Below are positions 23,390 through 34,680 of a stretch of DNA of 64,000 bases, piece by piece (within the stretch, counting starts at the first letter, position 1; every line of letters starts with the position of its first letter). The stretch spans positions 87,206,543-87,270,542 of the forward strand of contig OY757904.1 in assembly GCA_963585895.1 (NCBI GenBank). The letters are read 5' to 3'. Both the position numbers and the translations under genes were made by a program. The DNA comes from Sepioteuthis lessoniana. Its lineage: Eukaryota > Mollusca > Cephalopoda > Myopsida > Loliginidae. The notes beneath the pieces were generated by a model that worked only from the letters and a program-made list of their open reading frames with translations, was not told where the DNA came from and did not search any database.

Positions 23390-23514
23390 ACAAAAAATTT
23401 ATACCTCACAAGTTTTAGTGAGGTATAAATTTTTTTTTGTATTTTGACACCGACATCAGCAGTAAGAAATGGCACTACTTTTTCAGCAGTTGCTTCCAGC
23501 CGTTGAAAAAGTAG
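23390..23514. repeat. Two adjacent hairpins
   Basis: Hairpin 1: arms AAATTTATACCTCAC (ending 23409) and GTGAGGTATAAATTT (starting 23418), an 8-nt loop, flanked by A and T runs that extend the stem. Hairpin 2: CTACTTTTTCA (23475-23485) and TGAAAAAGTAG (23504-23514), an 18-nt loop. No terminator-like function is expected in animal DNA; this may be a small foldback element. Confidence 0.6.
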
Positions 23515-23519
23515 GGCCG

Positions 23520-26300
23520 CTTCTTAGTAACATTCTTTTGTCATGGATACAGTTTTAAAATTCCCCTATATTCTTTTTTCTAAAATTGAAAAATTTTCCG
23601 AATGATTATGTAATCTAACCCAAACATGACAAATCTATTTCTTCCCCAACCTATGTGTTAGTAGTCGGACAAACTTGGTATGGCAACCAGTATAGGAGAA
23701 GGAAGCTCTGAATTTGGAACAGCTTTACTCGACTTAAAAATTTACCTTGTGCTGCATCCTGGCCGTGGTAGATACATACAGAACGAAACATTTTAATGAG
23801 TTTTCTCTTAATTCTTGTCTAATGTTCTTTTATGATCATTCACATCCCTCCAGCTAAGTCAGCAAATAGGAATTACAACGGCTTACGAGCAAAAAGACAT
23901 TGCAGGTTTCAAAATATGTCGAAAAGATCCCTTGACAATATTTTCATGGTAACCAGATGCACGGCAAATATCCACTCAGTCTATAAAGGTATCGAGCAAA
24001 CTAAATTCAATGTCTTTTCTCCAGCGTTCTCTGACCTGATCTTTAATAATGTCTCGCTGCCTTGAACAGGGATGGGAGAAATACGGGATCTTTTCTAAAC
24101 AATGATTAGCATCTTTTCTTAGTGATGGGTGAGTGCAGCGACAATAAAAAGTGTAAACCTAAATTATTTACGGACATCATATAGAAAATCCTTAATCTCC
24201 CTGGCGTCTGAGTTTGTGATCTTCGAGAGACTTCCGTCTCTAATGCCAAAGGTTATGATTTTTTTTTTTTTTTGTGGGAGTGGCGAACACATTTCTGCAT
24301 TACTCCTACATTCACGATGGTCTAAGGGAAATAACTATTTACGAACTATTAGTTACTTTATCGAATACTCATGAATAAACGATGATACCGGTTCCAGTTA
24401 TAAGTAACCACGTCTGCTTTTTTTTAATTAAAAGGAATCAAACATGAATGAAACGATACATCCGTTTCCTAGAACAATGGCCGAGACAGTACTCCGGTTT
24501 AACAAGAATGGTTGAAACGATTCTTCTGTTTTCTGTTAGAACCAATATACAACAGGAACTCACGAGAACCCAAAAAAGTACTGAAATTTAAACGTCCGCT
24601 GTCGCATTATGTTCTTGCTTAAAATTCTGTTTTGTAAAGGTGTTCCCATCAAGACACCCCGAAAGATCGACGAAGTTTATGCAGTACAAAGTAATCAACC
24701 GTTTGCTAAACAGGAAATTTTCGACACATTTAACATTAAGGGTCTCCAATCAGTGTACACTCTCCGCAGATGTGCTGGGATAACATTAATCACAGGAAGG
24801 AAAGGCTTCATCATTGAATATATTACCAGGAATCAGCCGTACGTTCTTGATTGAGAGCTTTTATATCCCGACAATAGAATAGAGAATTCAACTTCCGAAG
24901 TGACGACACTTTCCACACCTTCAATAACTTCGTAAAAACACCCCCTCCTCTAGACCTATCAAACTTTTCGGAAGCAATTTAATAAGAGTCCACTAGATAA
25001 GGGAACAGAAAAACGAACCCAATAACACCATCTATGTTCAAAGCATGGATGTGGGTTGTAGTGGGTGAATCATGTTTCAGATCCACCTACAAGACTAAAA
25101 GCTTTTAATCCAATATTTAACTTTAATTTAAACCTTTTAATCTTAAAGCCAAATATTTCAGAATCATATGTTAATGAAAACCACTGATAGCCTTTTTGCC
25201 TTTTTACTCGCTTATTTAGATTGTGTACAAAAATCTGTTTGGTAGACAATGGAATTAACACAGCCAGTATAGTAAATGAAGATGTATAATCCTATCAATT
25301 TGTACACTGGTGTATTAACCTCACACTAGTTAAATAAAGTAAATAAATTAACACACATTCCTGAGCCAAGTTGCTGAAATTTGTTGCCGGAAGTAAACCA
25401 TTTCTGCAACAACGTCTGTGCCTTGGCTATATTTTCTATATTTTTAGGCCAGTCGGCGAAGAGCTCATGGAATAAAAAAGAGGACCTAAAACTCACTTGA
25501 AAAAAAAATTGTTTTTGAAACAAAAATAATTAGTAGCCAAAATAAAATAAGTAATTTTGGGAACATAGTTAGACAGAATAGTTATGTGCCTGTGTTTTCA
25601 ACAACATCCACATGTTTGGAATCCCAAAAGAACCTGTACCGCGAAAAAATAAAATCATGCGTTTGGAGCCTGTCACGTGACAAAGAAACCTATATATTTC
25701 ATACTTTCGACAGCAACTTCCTCTTTATCTCACTCTCCGTTCTCCCAGCTAGCCAAACACAACTCCAGCTTTTTCTCTCTTGCTCTCTCTCTCACACAAC
25801 ATTCTCAGCTAGCCACAGCTCGAAGCAACAGCCAAAGGTGGGAGAACTTACAGGCAGCAAAAATAGGTTTATATTCCTAATGAAATTAGTATATTTATCA
25901 TCCTTTAATTTACTAAACTTATCATGGATGTTAATATCACCAACTACATACAGACACAAGTATTCAGTCAAGGGTCAGAAGCATACTTCGCTGCTATGTA
26001 CTTTTTAATTACCACGCGTACTCACACACACACAAACACACACACACGCATACGTAAGTACGACTGTACGACTTTTCTCTCTTCTTCTGCCTTGGCGGCG
26101 AACACATATACACTCATATATATCTGAATAACACTCACTATCATTCAGATAACATTTGTAATATACACAGCAGCACACATATTTATACATAAAAAACATA
26201 TACGAATATTGCTATGTTGTATTAACTTTTCCTCGCTTGTTTTACGTTATAAAAGAATATTTGTTTAGGCATTTTTGTTGTGAAATTTCTCTGGTCTGCA
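23520..26300. other. Unassigned region, no gene recognised
   Basis: About 2.8 kb of A+T-rich DNA. Several frames of 60-140 codons exist on both strands but show no motif, and they overlap simple sequence (CA near 26020-26050). Nothing supported. Confidence 0.5.
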
Positions 26301-26307
26301 TTGTTGT

Positions 26308-26533
26308 TGTAGTGTTTAGGGGTCCAAATGAAGACACACAGACCAGAGAAGTAGGCTGAAATAAATATATTACAATAACAAAACATATATACAGAATACA
26401 GGTGTTATACAACAGTTAGGAATGTCTTTTCGGTACTGTTATGCAGCTTGGAGTTTATCTCGCCGAGTGTCAAGTAGAGTCAGTTTATACTGAGGAGGAA
26501 TAGTCTATTACCATGTAGGTAGGTACCATAACA
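26308..26533 (-). repeat. 3' LTR of gypsy element
   Basis: 226 bp, ending TACA on the minus strand. Shares with the 5' LTR the blocks GTCCAAATGAAGACA, GAAATAAATATATTACAATAAC and CTCGCCGAGTGTCAAGTAG. The AATATATT/AATAAA-rich block may hold promoter and poly(A) signals. Confidence 0.9.
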
Positions 26534-26548
26534 ACCCCCTCCTAAAAT
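26534..26548 (-). promoter_or_regulatory. Polypurine tract
   Basis: On the minus strand TTTTAGGAGGGGGT immediately precedes the TGTTATG start of the 3' LTR. A purine-rich tract here primes second-strand DNA synthesis in LTR elements. Its presence fixes the element's orientation. Confidence 0.8.
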
Positions 26549-26888
26549 TCAACTCTGCAGGAGTCTGAAAAAGAAATTTTTCTTTTTTCTTTTTTTTCCT
26601 TTTTCATAGCTCAATTTCTGAGTCTATAACTGTAGTTGTAAAAAGTTTATTTATCCTGAGGAATATTTTTTTATAAAAAGTTTATAAAATTTCCTCGAAA
26701 TTTTCATCCGTTTTACTTGCTTGTTTACTTACACAAGCATTCCTTTTTTATAACTTGCTAGATAAAAACTTGACTGACTTGTCTTACCAAGTTTAACGTA
26801 GAAAGGCTTTTTAGACCTATTTGTTTTTATCTATTTACATTTTGTATAATTTTTGAAAAATATCTTGTACGTTTCGGGTTGACTATAA

Positions 26889-27520
26889 TCAAATTTTCCT
26901 CTTAGAACGGCGTATTTCAGGAGCCGTTAGAGGGGTTGGAATATTAAAAGTGTTGTAGATGACATCCATCACCGTTTCCTCCGAAGGACTGCTATCCGCC
27001 TCATTCGATATGCGTCTCCTAAGTTGGTTAAGATGTCTTTTATGCGTGAATTGTGGACCCTTTACAATGTACATCATATTCCCAACTCTTCTCTCGATCG
27101 TAACTGCCTCCCAAAAAGATTTATTGTCTTTAAAAATTCTGATAAAGACTTTTTCTCTGATATTATAGCGTTTTGTTCGTACGCTGTTTGTTCTTCCAGG
27201 CTTCGTCTATTTAGGTAGAAATTTGTCGCACACAGACCGTATTCTACGTGCAAACATCACCTCGGCTGGTGATTGTGGTTGGGTTTTTACATCTATGTAC
27301 TTCGGGCCACTTTCAGAAATTGTCGACAACAATGAAATAGTAAAATCCTTCCAGCGAGCCGGTGAAGTTAATGCGTATCCTAGACCATGGAAGCTCTGTT
27401 TTGACCAGGCTTTGAATTTGATAGGAGGTGCCTTAGCAACCATGGCACAGCCTTTGCATAGTTTGACCGCGTTTTTAATATCTTCGTCTGTATTTTGGAC
27501 AATAGACAAAGCTACGCATA
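26889..27520 (-). pseudogene. Integrase remnant of gypsy element
   Basis: Blocks from high to low coordinate: H2C2 finger end (LCKGCAMVAKAPPIKF), the start of the catalytic core in another frame (INFTGSLEGFYYFIVVDNF, where families of this type have a catalytic D in HIDFAGP, so D reads N), then a direct jump to SPAEVMFARRIRSV near 27245, and the C-terminal domain with IVKGPQFTHKRHLNQLRRR. The stretch with the second aspartate and the glutamate (about 100 codons) is missing. This domain normally inserts cDNA into the host genome. Confidence 0.8.
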
Positions 27521-27907
27521 AGACTTTTCTTCCTATTACTCCCTGGATGGCCAGCGTGAAAATCTTTCAAAATACGTTTCTACAATGTCGACGAAATAAC
27601 GACGAGTTCTCTGTAAAGTAACACATCGTCGCATGTAGAGAAAATGTCTGTAGTACGCTGATCCTTCTCCAAAATTTTTGTTTTCATCCGATTGATGTAC
27701 TCATCGCGGAGAAGCTTAAGCAAGAAGCTTAGTTAGATCAAGTGTCACTGGGAGATCCCTAAAGGATAATTTTTAATTTACCTTCAGATTGAAGAGAGGC
27801 AATAACAATGTCTTCCAGGGGTTCTTTGTATTTGGAAATTATTCGATGGTAGGTACACCATCTTGAAATTATAATTAAGCGGGATTATACACCATCCCTG
27901 CAGTCTG

Positions 27908-28787
27908 TTAGCTGTGTGAGTAGGCAGACCTTTCTTTGAACCCAAAATAGTGAGTAATAGCAGTCTGTAGCGTAAAGTGTCGACTATGAATAAAACGGTG
28001 AAACTTTGAGACTGCAAATATAATCCCCAAAGCCTCTTTTTCAATTTGTAAATAATTTTTCGCCGCAGGAAGCAAAGCTCTCGACGCGTGAGCTATCGGT
28101 CTAGTAGTCCCATCAGTCATTTTGTGCAGAATGCATGCGACTACACCATGTGAACTAGCGTCGCTGGCCACTATAATATCAAAGTTTGGATGATAATAAA
28201 TCTCAGATCAATTTTTTCTTTATTTTTTCAAATACCTCCTGGCATTCTACTGTCCAAACCCGGGGCTTGTCTTTTTTTTAACAATTCCTCGAGGGTGGGT
28301 GCACGCAAATCATGCATATTCGATTTGAATATCTGGTTATAATTAGCTAGTCCCAGGAAACGCTGCAATGAAGCAATATTATCGACTGCCGGCATGTCTT
28401 TAATTGCAGCAGCTCATTCAGGATCTGGTCTGGTACCATCCTTATCAATAATGGGACCCAGGTATTTGATTTTTTCCCTGAAAGTTTAAAACCATAATCT
28501 TGAATCTTAGTAAAAACTTTGTGGACGTGTTCCTTGTGTTCGATTATGCTTTTGCTTTTCATCAGAATGTCATCTAAATAAGCAACCGCGAAGTAAAGGC
28601 CACTCAGCATAGTATCCATCACCTGCTGAAAAGTTGCTGGCGCAACCTTGACTCCGAACGGTAAATGCTCGAATTTATATAATCCGCGATGCGTACTTAT
28701 ACACAATAGCTTCGAACTCACCTCTTCAAACGGAATTTGCAAATAAGCGTCGCTAAGGTCAATTTTTCTGGAAAATTTTTTCCACAT
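27908..28787 (-). pseudogene. RT and RNase H of gypsy element
   Basis: The frame 28347-28787 is a recognisable gypsy RT: KIDLSDAYLQIPF (motif A), GLYKFEHLPFGVKVAPATFQ (motif B), and YLDD at residues 70-73. The frame 27908-28171 is RNase H (MASDASSHGVVACILHK, IEKEALGIIF). The RT-RNase H tether is broken between 28250 and 28345. The RT active site is intact although the protein as a whole is not. Function in a living element: copying the RNA genome into DNA inside the particle. Confidence 0.88.
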
Positions 28788-29087
28788 ATTTAGCTTCGCA
28801 AATATGTCCTCAGGGTAAGGAAGATGATAATTAAAATCTTTCAGAGTGGTGTTTAATCCAGTAAAAAATCAGCGCAAACGCGTATCTCTTTGGATTTCTT
28901 TTTTACATAGACCATCGGTGCAGCCCGCTCGCTATACTCTAACTATAAAGAACTTCAATTTTTACTTGTCTATCACGTTCCTCGTTAATTCGTTCCAACG
29001 AAGCAAAGGGCTCATTTCGCTTCTTTTTGAACATTGGCTGGACGTTGTCTTGAAGTTCAAATTTTGCCATCATTTTAGCACACCTCC

Positions 29088-29300
29088 CTAAACCAACAGA
29101 AAAAAAAATTCAGGATAGGCTACCTTTAGCTCTTTTTTTAGTTTCTCAGCTTTGGTACACAAGTTTTCAATTTTTTTACAGTAAGAGTTTACCGGCAATT
29201 GTGTCATCTTATCAGTGCAAAATAAGTTGTTCGTATTTTTCAGTACGAACGATTTTGGTTTAAGTCTTCCCATTGAAAGTTGCATTCGTAATTAATTCTC
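29088..29300 (-). pseudogene. Protease C-terminal region to RT start
   Basis: The frame 29088-29285 (MGRLKPKSFVLKNTNNLFCTD, then VNSYCKKIE, AEKLKKELKVAYPEFF) matches the 10349-10639 block of the truncated copy (VLQNTSNLFGSD, LVEDLKNCFPRVF), which confirms that the two gypsy elements are relatives. The catalytic D-T-G of the protease is not legible upstream. Confidence 0.65.
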
Positions 29301-29391
29301 CCCCATATTAAATTTTTCTCCCGTTACCGTTCTGGAAATTTTAGTAGATTTAATCATGGTTGTTCAACACAGTTTTTCCTAAGTTTGTAAA

Positions 29392-29425
29392 CTGGATTCT
29401 GGGTCAGATCTGACCCAGAATCCAG
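29392..29425. repeat. Perfect 34-bp palindrome
   Basis: CTGGATTCTGGGTCAGA is followed with no spacer by its exact reverse complement. It lies inside the gypsy element between the gag and protease regions. Perfect spacerless palindromes of this length are rare in decayed DNA; it may be a recent inverted duplication or an assembly or replication artefact. Confidence 0.85.
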
Positions 29426-30052
29426 CTGGAATTTTACACTTTTGTTTAACATTTTTACATGTACAAATTTCCTTGTGTTAGCATCGTCTGGTTCGTCCAA
29501 CCTTGTATTTTTTATGCGGCTAATTATTTTGTTTTTAGATCAGCAATGTGAGCTTTTATGTTACATATAGAACATTTCTTATTCCGGAAAGTACAATCTT
29601 TGTAGTGCTCTGGAATATGAGTTAGGGGGCAAATACTTTTGCTTCGTCTTTGATTCATTGCTTTTAGTGGGAAACTCTGTTTCGATTAATTAATTTTAGT
29701 GGGAGACTTAGTTCATTTCTTATAGTAGAGTATCCCTAAATTTTTTTAAAATCTTGTTTTACGCTAACATACATAGCAATCTGTAGTAAAGTTTGCTCAT
29801 TCACCAATTTATGTATTCTGCGCCAAGGTTATGTATTATGCGCCTAATTTCTGCATCTTTTGTTGAAACTAGCCCTTGCGCGAATATCAAGCATTTGAAG
29901 TTGTCCGCACTTAGCTCTGCAAATCTGAAATCGTCACAGTGTTTGTTTACTACTGATACAAAAGTGGTAAAATCTTCTCCTTTTTTCCTAGTCAGATTAA
30001 GACATTTTCATCTTTTGTAAAAAGGAGAAGTCTTCGTTCTTCGTAAATGTTA

Positions 30053-31099
30053 TGTGACGTTATATAAATAATTATCCCGGGAGGAGTGCCTATTTCGTGC
30101 GCATGTGACGTTGAATTCTACTCTGACCTCAAGAGATCGACATCTCGGTCATTGTCCTCTGTAGAAGGCTGTTACGTAGAATGCGTATTGCCGAGAGCAA
30201 CCTGGCACTTGATACTCCACAAAATAAATCATTTCAACACAAGGGTGCATTTAAAATATAACCAAATTTTAATATGCGACGATCAAACAAATAATAATGA
30301 GATTTAAAAAACAGTTCTTTTTTCTTTCTTTCTTTTCTTTTTAAAATACCGGCAAAATACCGTTTTCCAATTGGAAAACGTCATACAAAAATCTCTCTTC
30401 TTTCTCTTTTTTCTCTTTTTTTCTCTTTTTTTCTCTTTTTTTTTTCTGATTTTTTCTGATTTTTTCTGATTTTTTCTGATTTTTTCTGATTTTTTCTGAT
30501 TTTTTCTTTTTTTTTTCTGATTTAAGCAAAAGTGTCTAAGCCACCTTACTGCGTGTAGCAATGTTCATTCAATAATTTTGACTATTAGTGAAATAGAACA
30601 TTTACAGTTTTTCTTTTTTGAAATTATACAATTTTCCAATATTTAAGATTTGGAAAAGGAAAACGGTTTGACTTGTACTTATCTTTGACGGGTTTTCAAT
30701 TTCCAGGTTTTCAATTTTCAGATTTTCTCTCTTTTTTACGGATGAGTCGTCTTTTCCCGGAGCTGGCTGATCTCAGCAATCTTGTTGCAATGCTTGATTT
30801 GTCCAAACTGAAGATTCTCCTGTAAATTTCTTTGACACGTGCCGGCCTTTTTGGCACGAAGATTCTGTCGACCAACCATTCGACTTTTCCTTTTCCACCA
30901 CCTCGCCGAATCACGCCACCCGATTGACCTTGACTTCATTCGTTTCAACAGACTAAAGTGCAAAGGGTACATATAGCTTACCCTTTCTCTCCCCTACCAC
31001 TTTAACGGTCGGTCCCTTGATGCCTGTTGATTCAAATAAAGAGGGGTAAGGATATTGATCTCCCCTTCACTCTCTCTTTCTATAGCACACCACGTCACA
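30053..31099 (+). mobile_element. Solo LTR nested in gypsy gag
   Basis: A 1047-bp segment starting TGTGACGT and ending ACGTCACA, flanked by GTTA on both sides (30049-30052 and 31100-31103). On the host element's strand the gag reading is interrupted here: RKTC near 31110 and the LFTKDE region below 30050 are adjacent blocks of the same capsid. A TATATAAAT box follows the left end and AATAAA at about 31034 lies near the right end, so it is oriented plus, opposite to its host. No internal region is present. It carries the TTTTTTCTGAT minisatellite. Its family is unknown and differs from the 12.7 kb LTR. Confidence 0.8.
30437..30520. repeat. 11-bp minisatellite (TTTTTTCTGAT)n
   Basis: About six to seven near-identical 11-bp units within a longer pyrimidine tract (30310-30520). 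The minus-strand Lys/Glu/Ile frames across it are repeat-encoded and not genes. Confidence 0.9.
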
Positions 31100-31239
31100 G
31101 TTAATTTACAAGTCTTCCGGGGCAGAATGTAAGTTACAAATTTTAGGTTCTCATTTGTGCCAAGTTTACTCAGAAGAAGACGATTTTCTTCAAGTCACTC
31201 CAATTTCCACAATCTGTTTTGTATAAATCCTCATATCTC

Positions 31240-31738
31240 CTAAAATATGACGCAAAAGTTAAGTCTTCCTCGGGATGAAAAATTCTCAGTCGCAGTCCAA
31301 ATAGTATTCTGCGAAAAAGAAAATTCGTTTTCTATGGAATTTCCACGACTTGTCAATTCCAAAACTTGTTTTTGAAATTTGAGCTGTTTCTCTTTCATTT
31401 CTTTTTGATATTTCAGTCGTTTTTGTTGATATTCCCGCTGTTTCTCTTCACCTTTCTCTTGCGTTTTCTTTTTTAGTTTGGATAAGTAATTTTTGCATTT
31501 CCTACTATTTTTGTTCACTTTTCTCCTGATTTTCTTTTTGATTTTGAATTAGTAATTTTCCCATTCTTTCCTGGAGTTGCAATTGCTGTTTTTCTATTCT
31601 TTCTTGGATTTGCAATTGCTGTTTTTCTATTCTTTCTCGGAGTCGCAATTCCTGTGTTTCCATTCTTTCATGGAGTCGCAGTTGCTGTGCGTTTTGAAAT
31701 TTCACAAAATCTAATAAAGCACTTTTGAAATCATCCAT
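31240..31738 (-). pseudogene. Gag N-terminus with coiled-coil repeats
   Basis: Begins at 31738 with MDDFKSALLDFVKFQNAQQ and runs into four near-repeats of an 11-residue unit (RLRERIEKQQL and variants) that predict a coiled coil, then KQREYQQKRLKYQKEMKEKQLKFQKQ after a frame change near 31510. Below 31300 one reads NSIENEFSF, matching the truncated copy's gag (VIANSISEY). The coiled coil probably drives gag multimerisation. The earlier in-frame methionine at 31792 lies in unrelated leader sequence, so I place the start at 31738. Confidence 0.75.
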
Positions 31739-32465
31739 GATAAGAGTGTCTTTTTTTTTTTCAAAATAAAAAGAATAACCGAAATAATGCAATAAAAAAC
31801 GTGAAAGAAAAAAACTTTTCTTTTTTTGATTTATAATAAAAGGAAAAATATGAATTTTCCGTACCCGAAAAAAAAAAAACCACGAGTGCTTTTGTTTTGA
31901 GGTAATTTAACCAAACACAAATCTATCATCCTTAAAGAAAGACAAGGTTTAGAATGAATTTCTCTTTTCGGTAAGAAAGAGAAAGCTGATTCTTTTAACT
32001 TGAACTCTCGAGTTGCAGATCAGTGCACGGTAGTAACACTTTTTTTCTTATTTTCTTCGGTTTTACTTTTCTGGTTTACCCAGATGCTTTTTCAAAGTGT
32101 ATGAACGAAAAATAATTTCTCGTATATCCACTATTTAATTAGCAAGTACCACGTAGATCTTTTTCAAAGTTCTTCAGGTTGCTAGCGCTATTAGCGAGAG
32201 TCTGTCCTAATTTTTTTTTTCTTTGTTGTGAAAAAAAATTGGTAGATTTTCGTTCATTAACGCTTTTTTTTTTCTGGTAGTTGGATCCTTGTTCGCCAAT
32301 TATTTGCATATGACTGGCTGGCTTTTCGCGTTAATTTCTTACGAAAAACTTGGTTTGCCAGTGTAATTAGGATAGTTCCTTTTGAATTCGGTTGTCCTTG
32401 CAAATATCTTGTCGTCAAGTTATTATTGTAGAACTCCTTTTTAATCCCGACGGACCTCGCACATA

Positions 32466-32478
32466 CTCGTTGCCAAGT
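32466..32478 (-). promoter_or_regulatory. Putative primer-binding site
   Basis: Just inside the 5' LTR the minus strand reads TTGGCAACGAG, beginning two bases after the LTR end. A TGG start there fits pairing with a tRNA 3' CCA end. The tRNA identity cannot be named from this alone. Confidence 0.5.
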
Positions 32479-33004
32479 TGTGATGTTTAGGAGTCCAAAT
32501 GAAGACAAGAGAACTAGGTTGAAATAAATATATTACAATAACAGAACAAATATACAGAATACAGCTGTTACACAAAGGTACTGTCAGGCAGCTTCGAGGT
32601 TATCGGTATTTGTCACACGTCCCACCAACCGGATGAGTGTGACGCAAGGCCTTTTTTAGATGGGTCCAGGCCCCGTCAACATTTCCCCTAAAAAAGGCAC
32701 CTCTGGCACCAGGCAAAAAACCTAGCCCATCCAAAAAGGGTTAAAGCCTGCGGGGACGGCCCCCGGAGGCGCGAGGATGTCAGTCAAGGCGCACCTCAAC
32801 CGACAGCCATTGGAAACTGGATACTTCCAACCAGATCCGCGCACCGATAAAACGCGGCCGACCGAAGTGCGACTCAACCTAGCGCCTCCCTGAGAGTAGT
32901 GCATACGCTCCACTCAGCTTGGAGGTTTTCTCGCCGAGTGTCAAGTAGGGTCTCTATGTATTGAAGAGGAATAGTCCATTACCTTGTAGATAGGTATCAT
33001 AACA
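32479..33004 (-). repeat. 5' LTR of gypsy element, interrupted
   Basis: About 216 bp of LTR sequence homologous to the 3' LTR, split by a 310-bp GC-rich insert. The outer end (TGTTATGATACC on the minus strand) abuts the GTTGT target duplication. Confidence 0.9.
32605..32914 (-). mobile_element. GC-rich 310-bp insert in the 5' LTR
   Basis: Absent from the 3' LTR and flanked by imperfect 16-bp direct repeats (CAGCTTCGAGGTTATC at 32589-32604; CAGCTTGGAGGTTTTC at 32915-32930). A target duplication of that length points to target-primed reverse transcription. G+C content is far above the surroundings. A minus-strand frame (32722-32913, 63 codons, with GSGWKYPVSNGCRLRCALTD) is open but unassigned. 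It could be a SINE, a LINE 5'UTR piece or a processed RNA; I see no clear Pol III boxes. Orientation is uncertain. Confidence 0.65.
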
Positions 33005-33009
33005 GTTGT

Positions 33010-34680
33010 CTACATTATTTGTGTTGTTATTTGTTGAACCGACACTCGGAGTTTTGCTTCTTACAAATGCTTGGGAACAAACCATCACTCAACATGATAT
33101 AAAAAGTCGTATCCTTAAAAAAGAAGATAAATGAAAATAAACCCAGCATCATTCCTCCAAATGGAACATAAATTACAGACATCTTGGCGCAAATTTTTTA
33201 AGGAAAAGTAAACTTATGCTGATATCGTTGTAAACAAAACATTAATAAAAATGTTTCAATCAATGACAACAAAAAACCAAATGTATGGATTTTGGTCTGT
33301 TGAGCCTAGTAGCTTACTCTAAAAGCAACTACCAAACCCTTTAATCACAGATGATGGTAGCCTCTAAAACTACGGTAGAACACATTAAAAAATCTCTTGA
33401 AATGACGGCCACTTCAGTGATAATACCAACAGAAAGAAGGCAAATAATTTTTAATTCGGACAATTTCTGTTAACAATGAAATGATGAGAAAGAAGATGTC
33501 TGTGCTCTGGTGAGATGTTTAAATATTTTGTGCTCGATTTTTATAAACTCAGGTACAGGTGTATTAACTATAGAAATATTATTTTGAAGAATTTGTTCCT
33601 TGTTATAAGTAGTCTAATTTTGGCTGATAATATTGCTTTTTTTGTCAATTAAATTACAAATTTAAGCTACCATTTGAGTTCATGCAATCAAATCCCATTT
33701 TTAACGCCAACTGCATTCCCGGCAGTAAGACCCCCTCCCCTAAAAGGATGTCTTGGATATGACACTTAGCAGCACCCAATGTTGAGGTTCCTGTTCAATA
33801 GCTTTTGGTAGCATGTAGTCACTTCTTCATTGTTATTACTCCCAGGCCCACTCTGATCCACTGTTATAGAACTTGTTAGGGTCAAAAAGGTCTTTTTGAA
33901 TGTTATTTGTATTCGATAGAAATATTTGAAACAATGTAATTATGCGAAAATTCTTTATCTAAAGAATGATTAATTGAAGCGGTAAATGTTTACGAATGAT
34001 GTAACACAACAATTTTATTCCTTGATGATAGTGTGTGTTATTTCTTCATTTCTTATACAGTAAAAGTATAGAAAATAGTCAGATTACAAAAGCAAAATTT
34101 GAAAAAGAAAATTTTTTTTTCATTTAGAAAATAACACTTTCTGCTCAGGAACAAAAAAAGGTAAAAAACAAAAGTTATCATTAGTTACTTAAAGCCATGC
34201 AAAAGAAAAAAAAAGAAAAAGAAAAAAAAACCACGTCGACATAAAGGTTAACATGAACCAAGAACCAACCAACCAAATTTGTCGAATTTCAACTGAGGTT
34301 AAACGTTAACCAAAGAAATGTTTCATATAGGCACCTTTTGAGTTCGAAGGTCTGTGGGAATACTTCCTTGGGCCATGCACCTCACAAAATGACAATCCCA
34401 CCCCACGTCGTGTTTGCAGGTTCTCTGAAGGTCGAAATAGACGAGTCCGAGACGGTTCCACAAAGGAAGAAAAAGACGAAAACAAAAAATAAAAAAAAAA
34501 TAAAAAAAACTGAATCAATGTTGTTTAACAGAGGAGGGTGTGTGTGTGTGACATTTCGCAACGTAGGCAGCTGTTCTGTCTCCTCAGCCATTCTGCATAT
34601 CTCTCTTTCTCTGGTCCCATCTGCCTGTCTCTCAGAGTAGCCGACTGATTTTTCTTGTAGATATGCAGGGGTAAACATTC
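33010..34680. other. Unassigned region
   Basis: A+T-rich, with A-rich tracts at 34195-34240 and 34470-34510. No protein, RNA or terminal repeats recognised. Confidence 0.5.

Larger units (their letters stand above)
26303..33009 (-). mobile_element. Ty3/gypsy retrotransposon with both LTRs and TSD
   Basis: The most complete element in the window, on the minus strand. The 5' LTR is at 32479-33004 and the 3' LTR at 26308-26533. Both start TGTTATG and end in CACA or TACA on the minus strand. The 5-bp duplication GTTGT flanks it (26303-26307 and 33005-33009). Internally it reads gag with a coiled coil (start 31738), protease end, RT (YLDD), RNase H and integrase. A purine-rich tract adjoins the 3' LTR and a possible primer site adjoins the 5' LTR. 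It carries two later insertions: a solo LTR in gag (30053-31099) and a GC-rich insert in the 5' LTR (32605-32914). Many stops and integrase loss make it inactive. The LTRs differ at many positions, so it is old. Confidence 0.92.

Noticed and set aside
23520-26300. Possible host exons among frames of 60-140 codons
   Set aside because: No conserved motif, and no paired splice sites that I could argue for; several overlap simple sequence.
27223-27621. 132-codon plus-strand frame
   Set aside because: Antisense shadow of the gypsy integrase remnant on the minus strand.
30304-30561. Lys/Glu-rich coiled-coil-like protein
   Set aside because: Encoded entirely by the TTTTTTCTGAT minisatellite and the pyrimidine tract.
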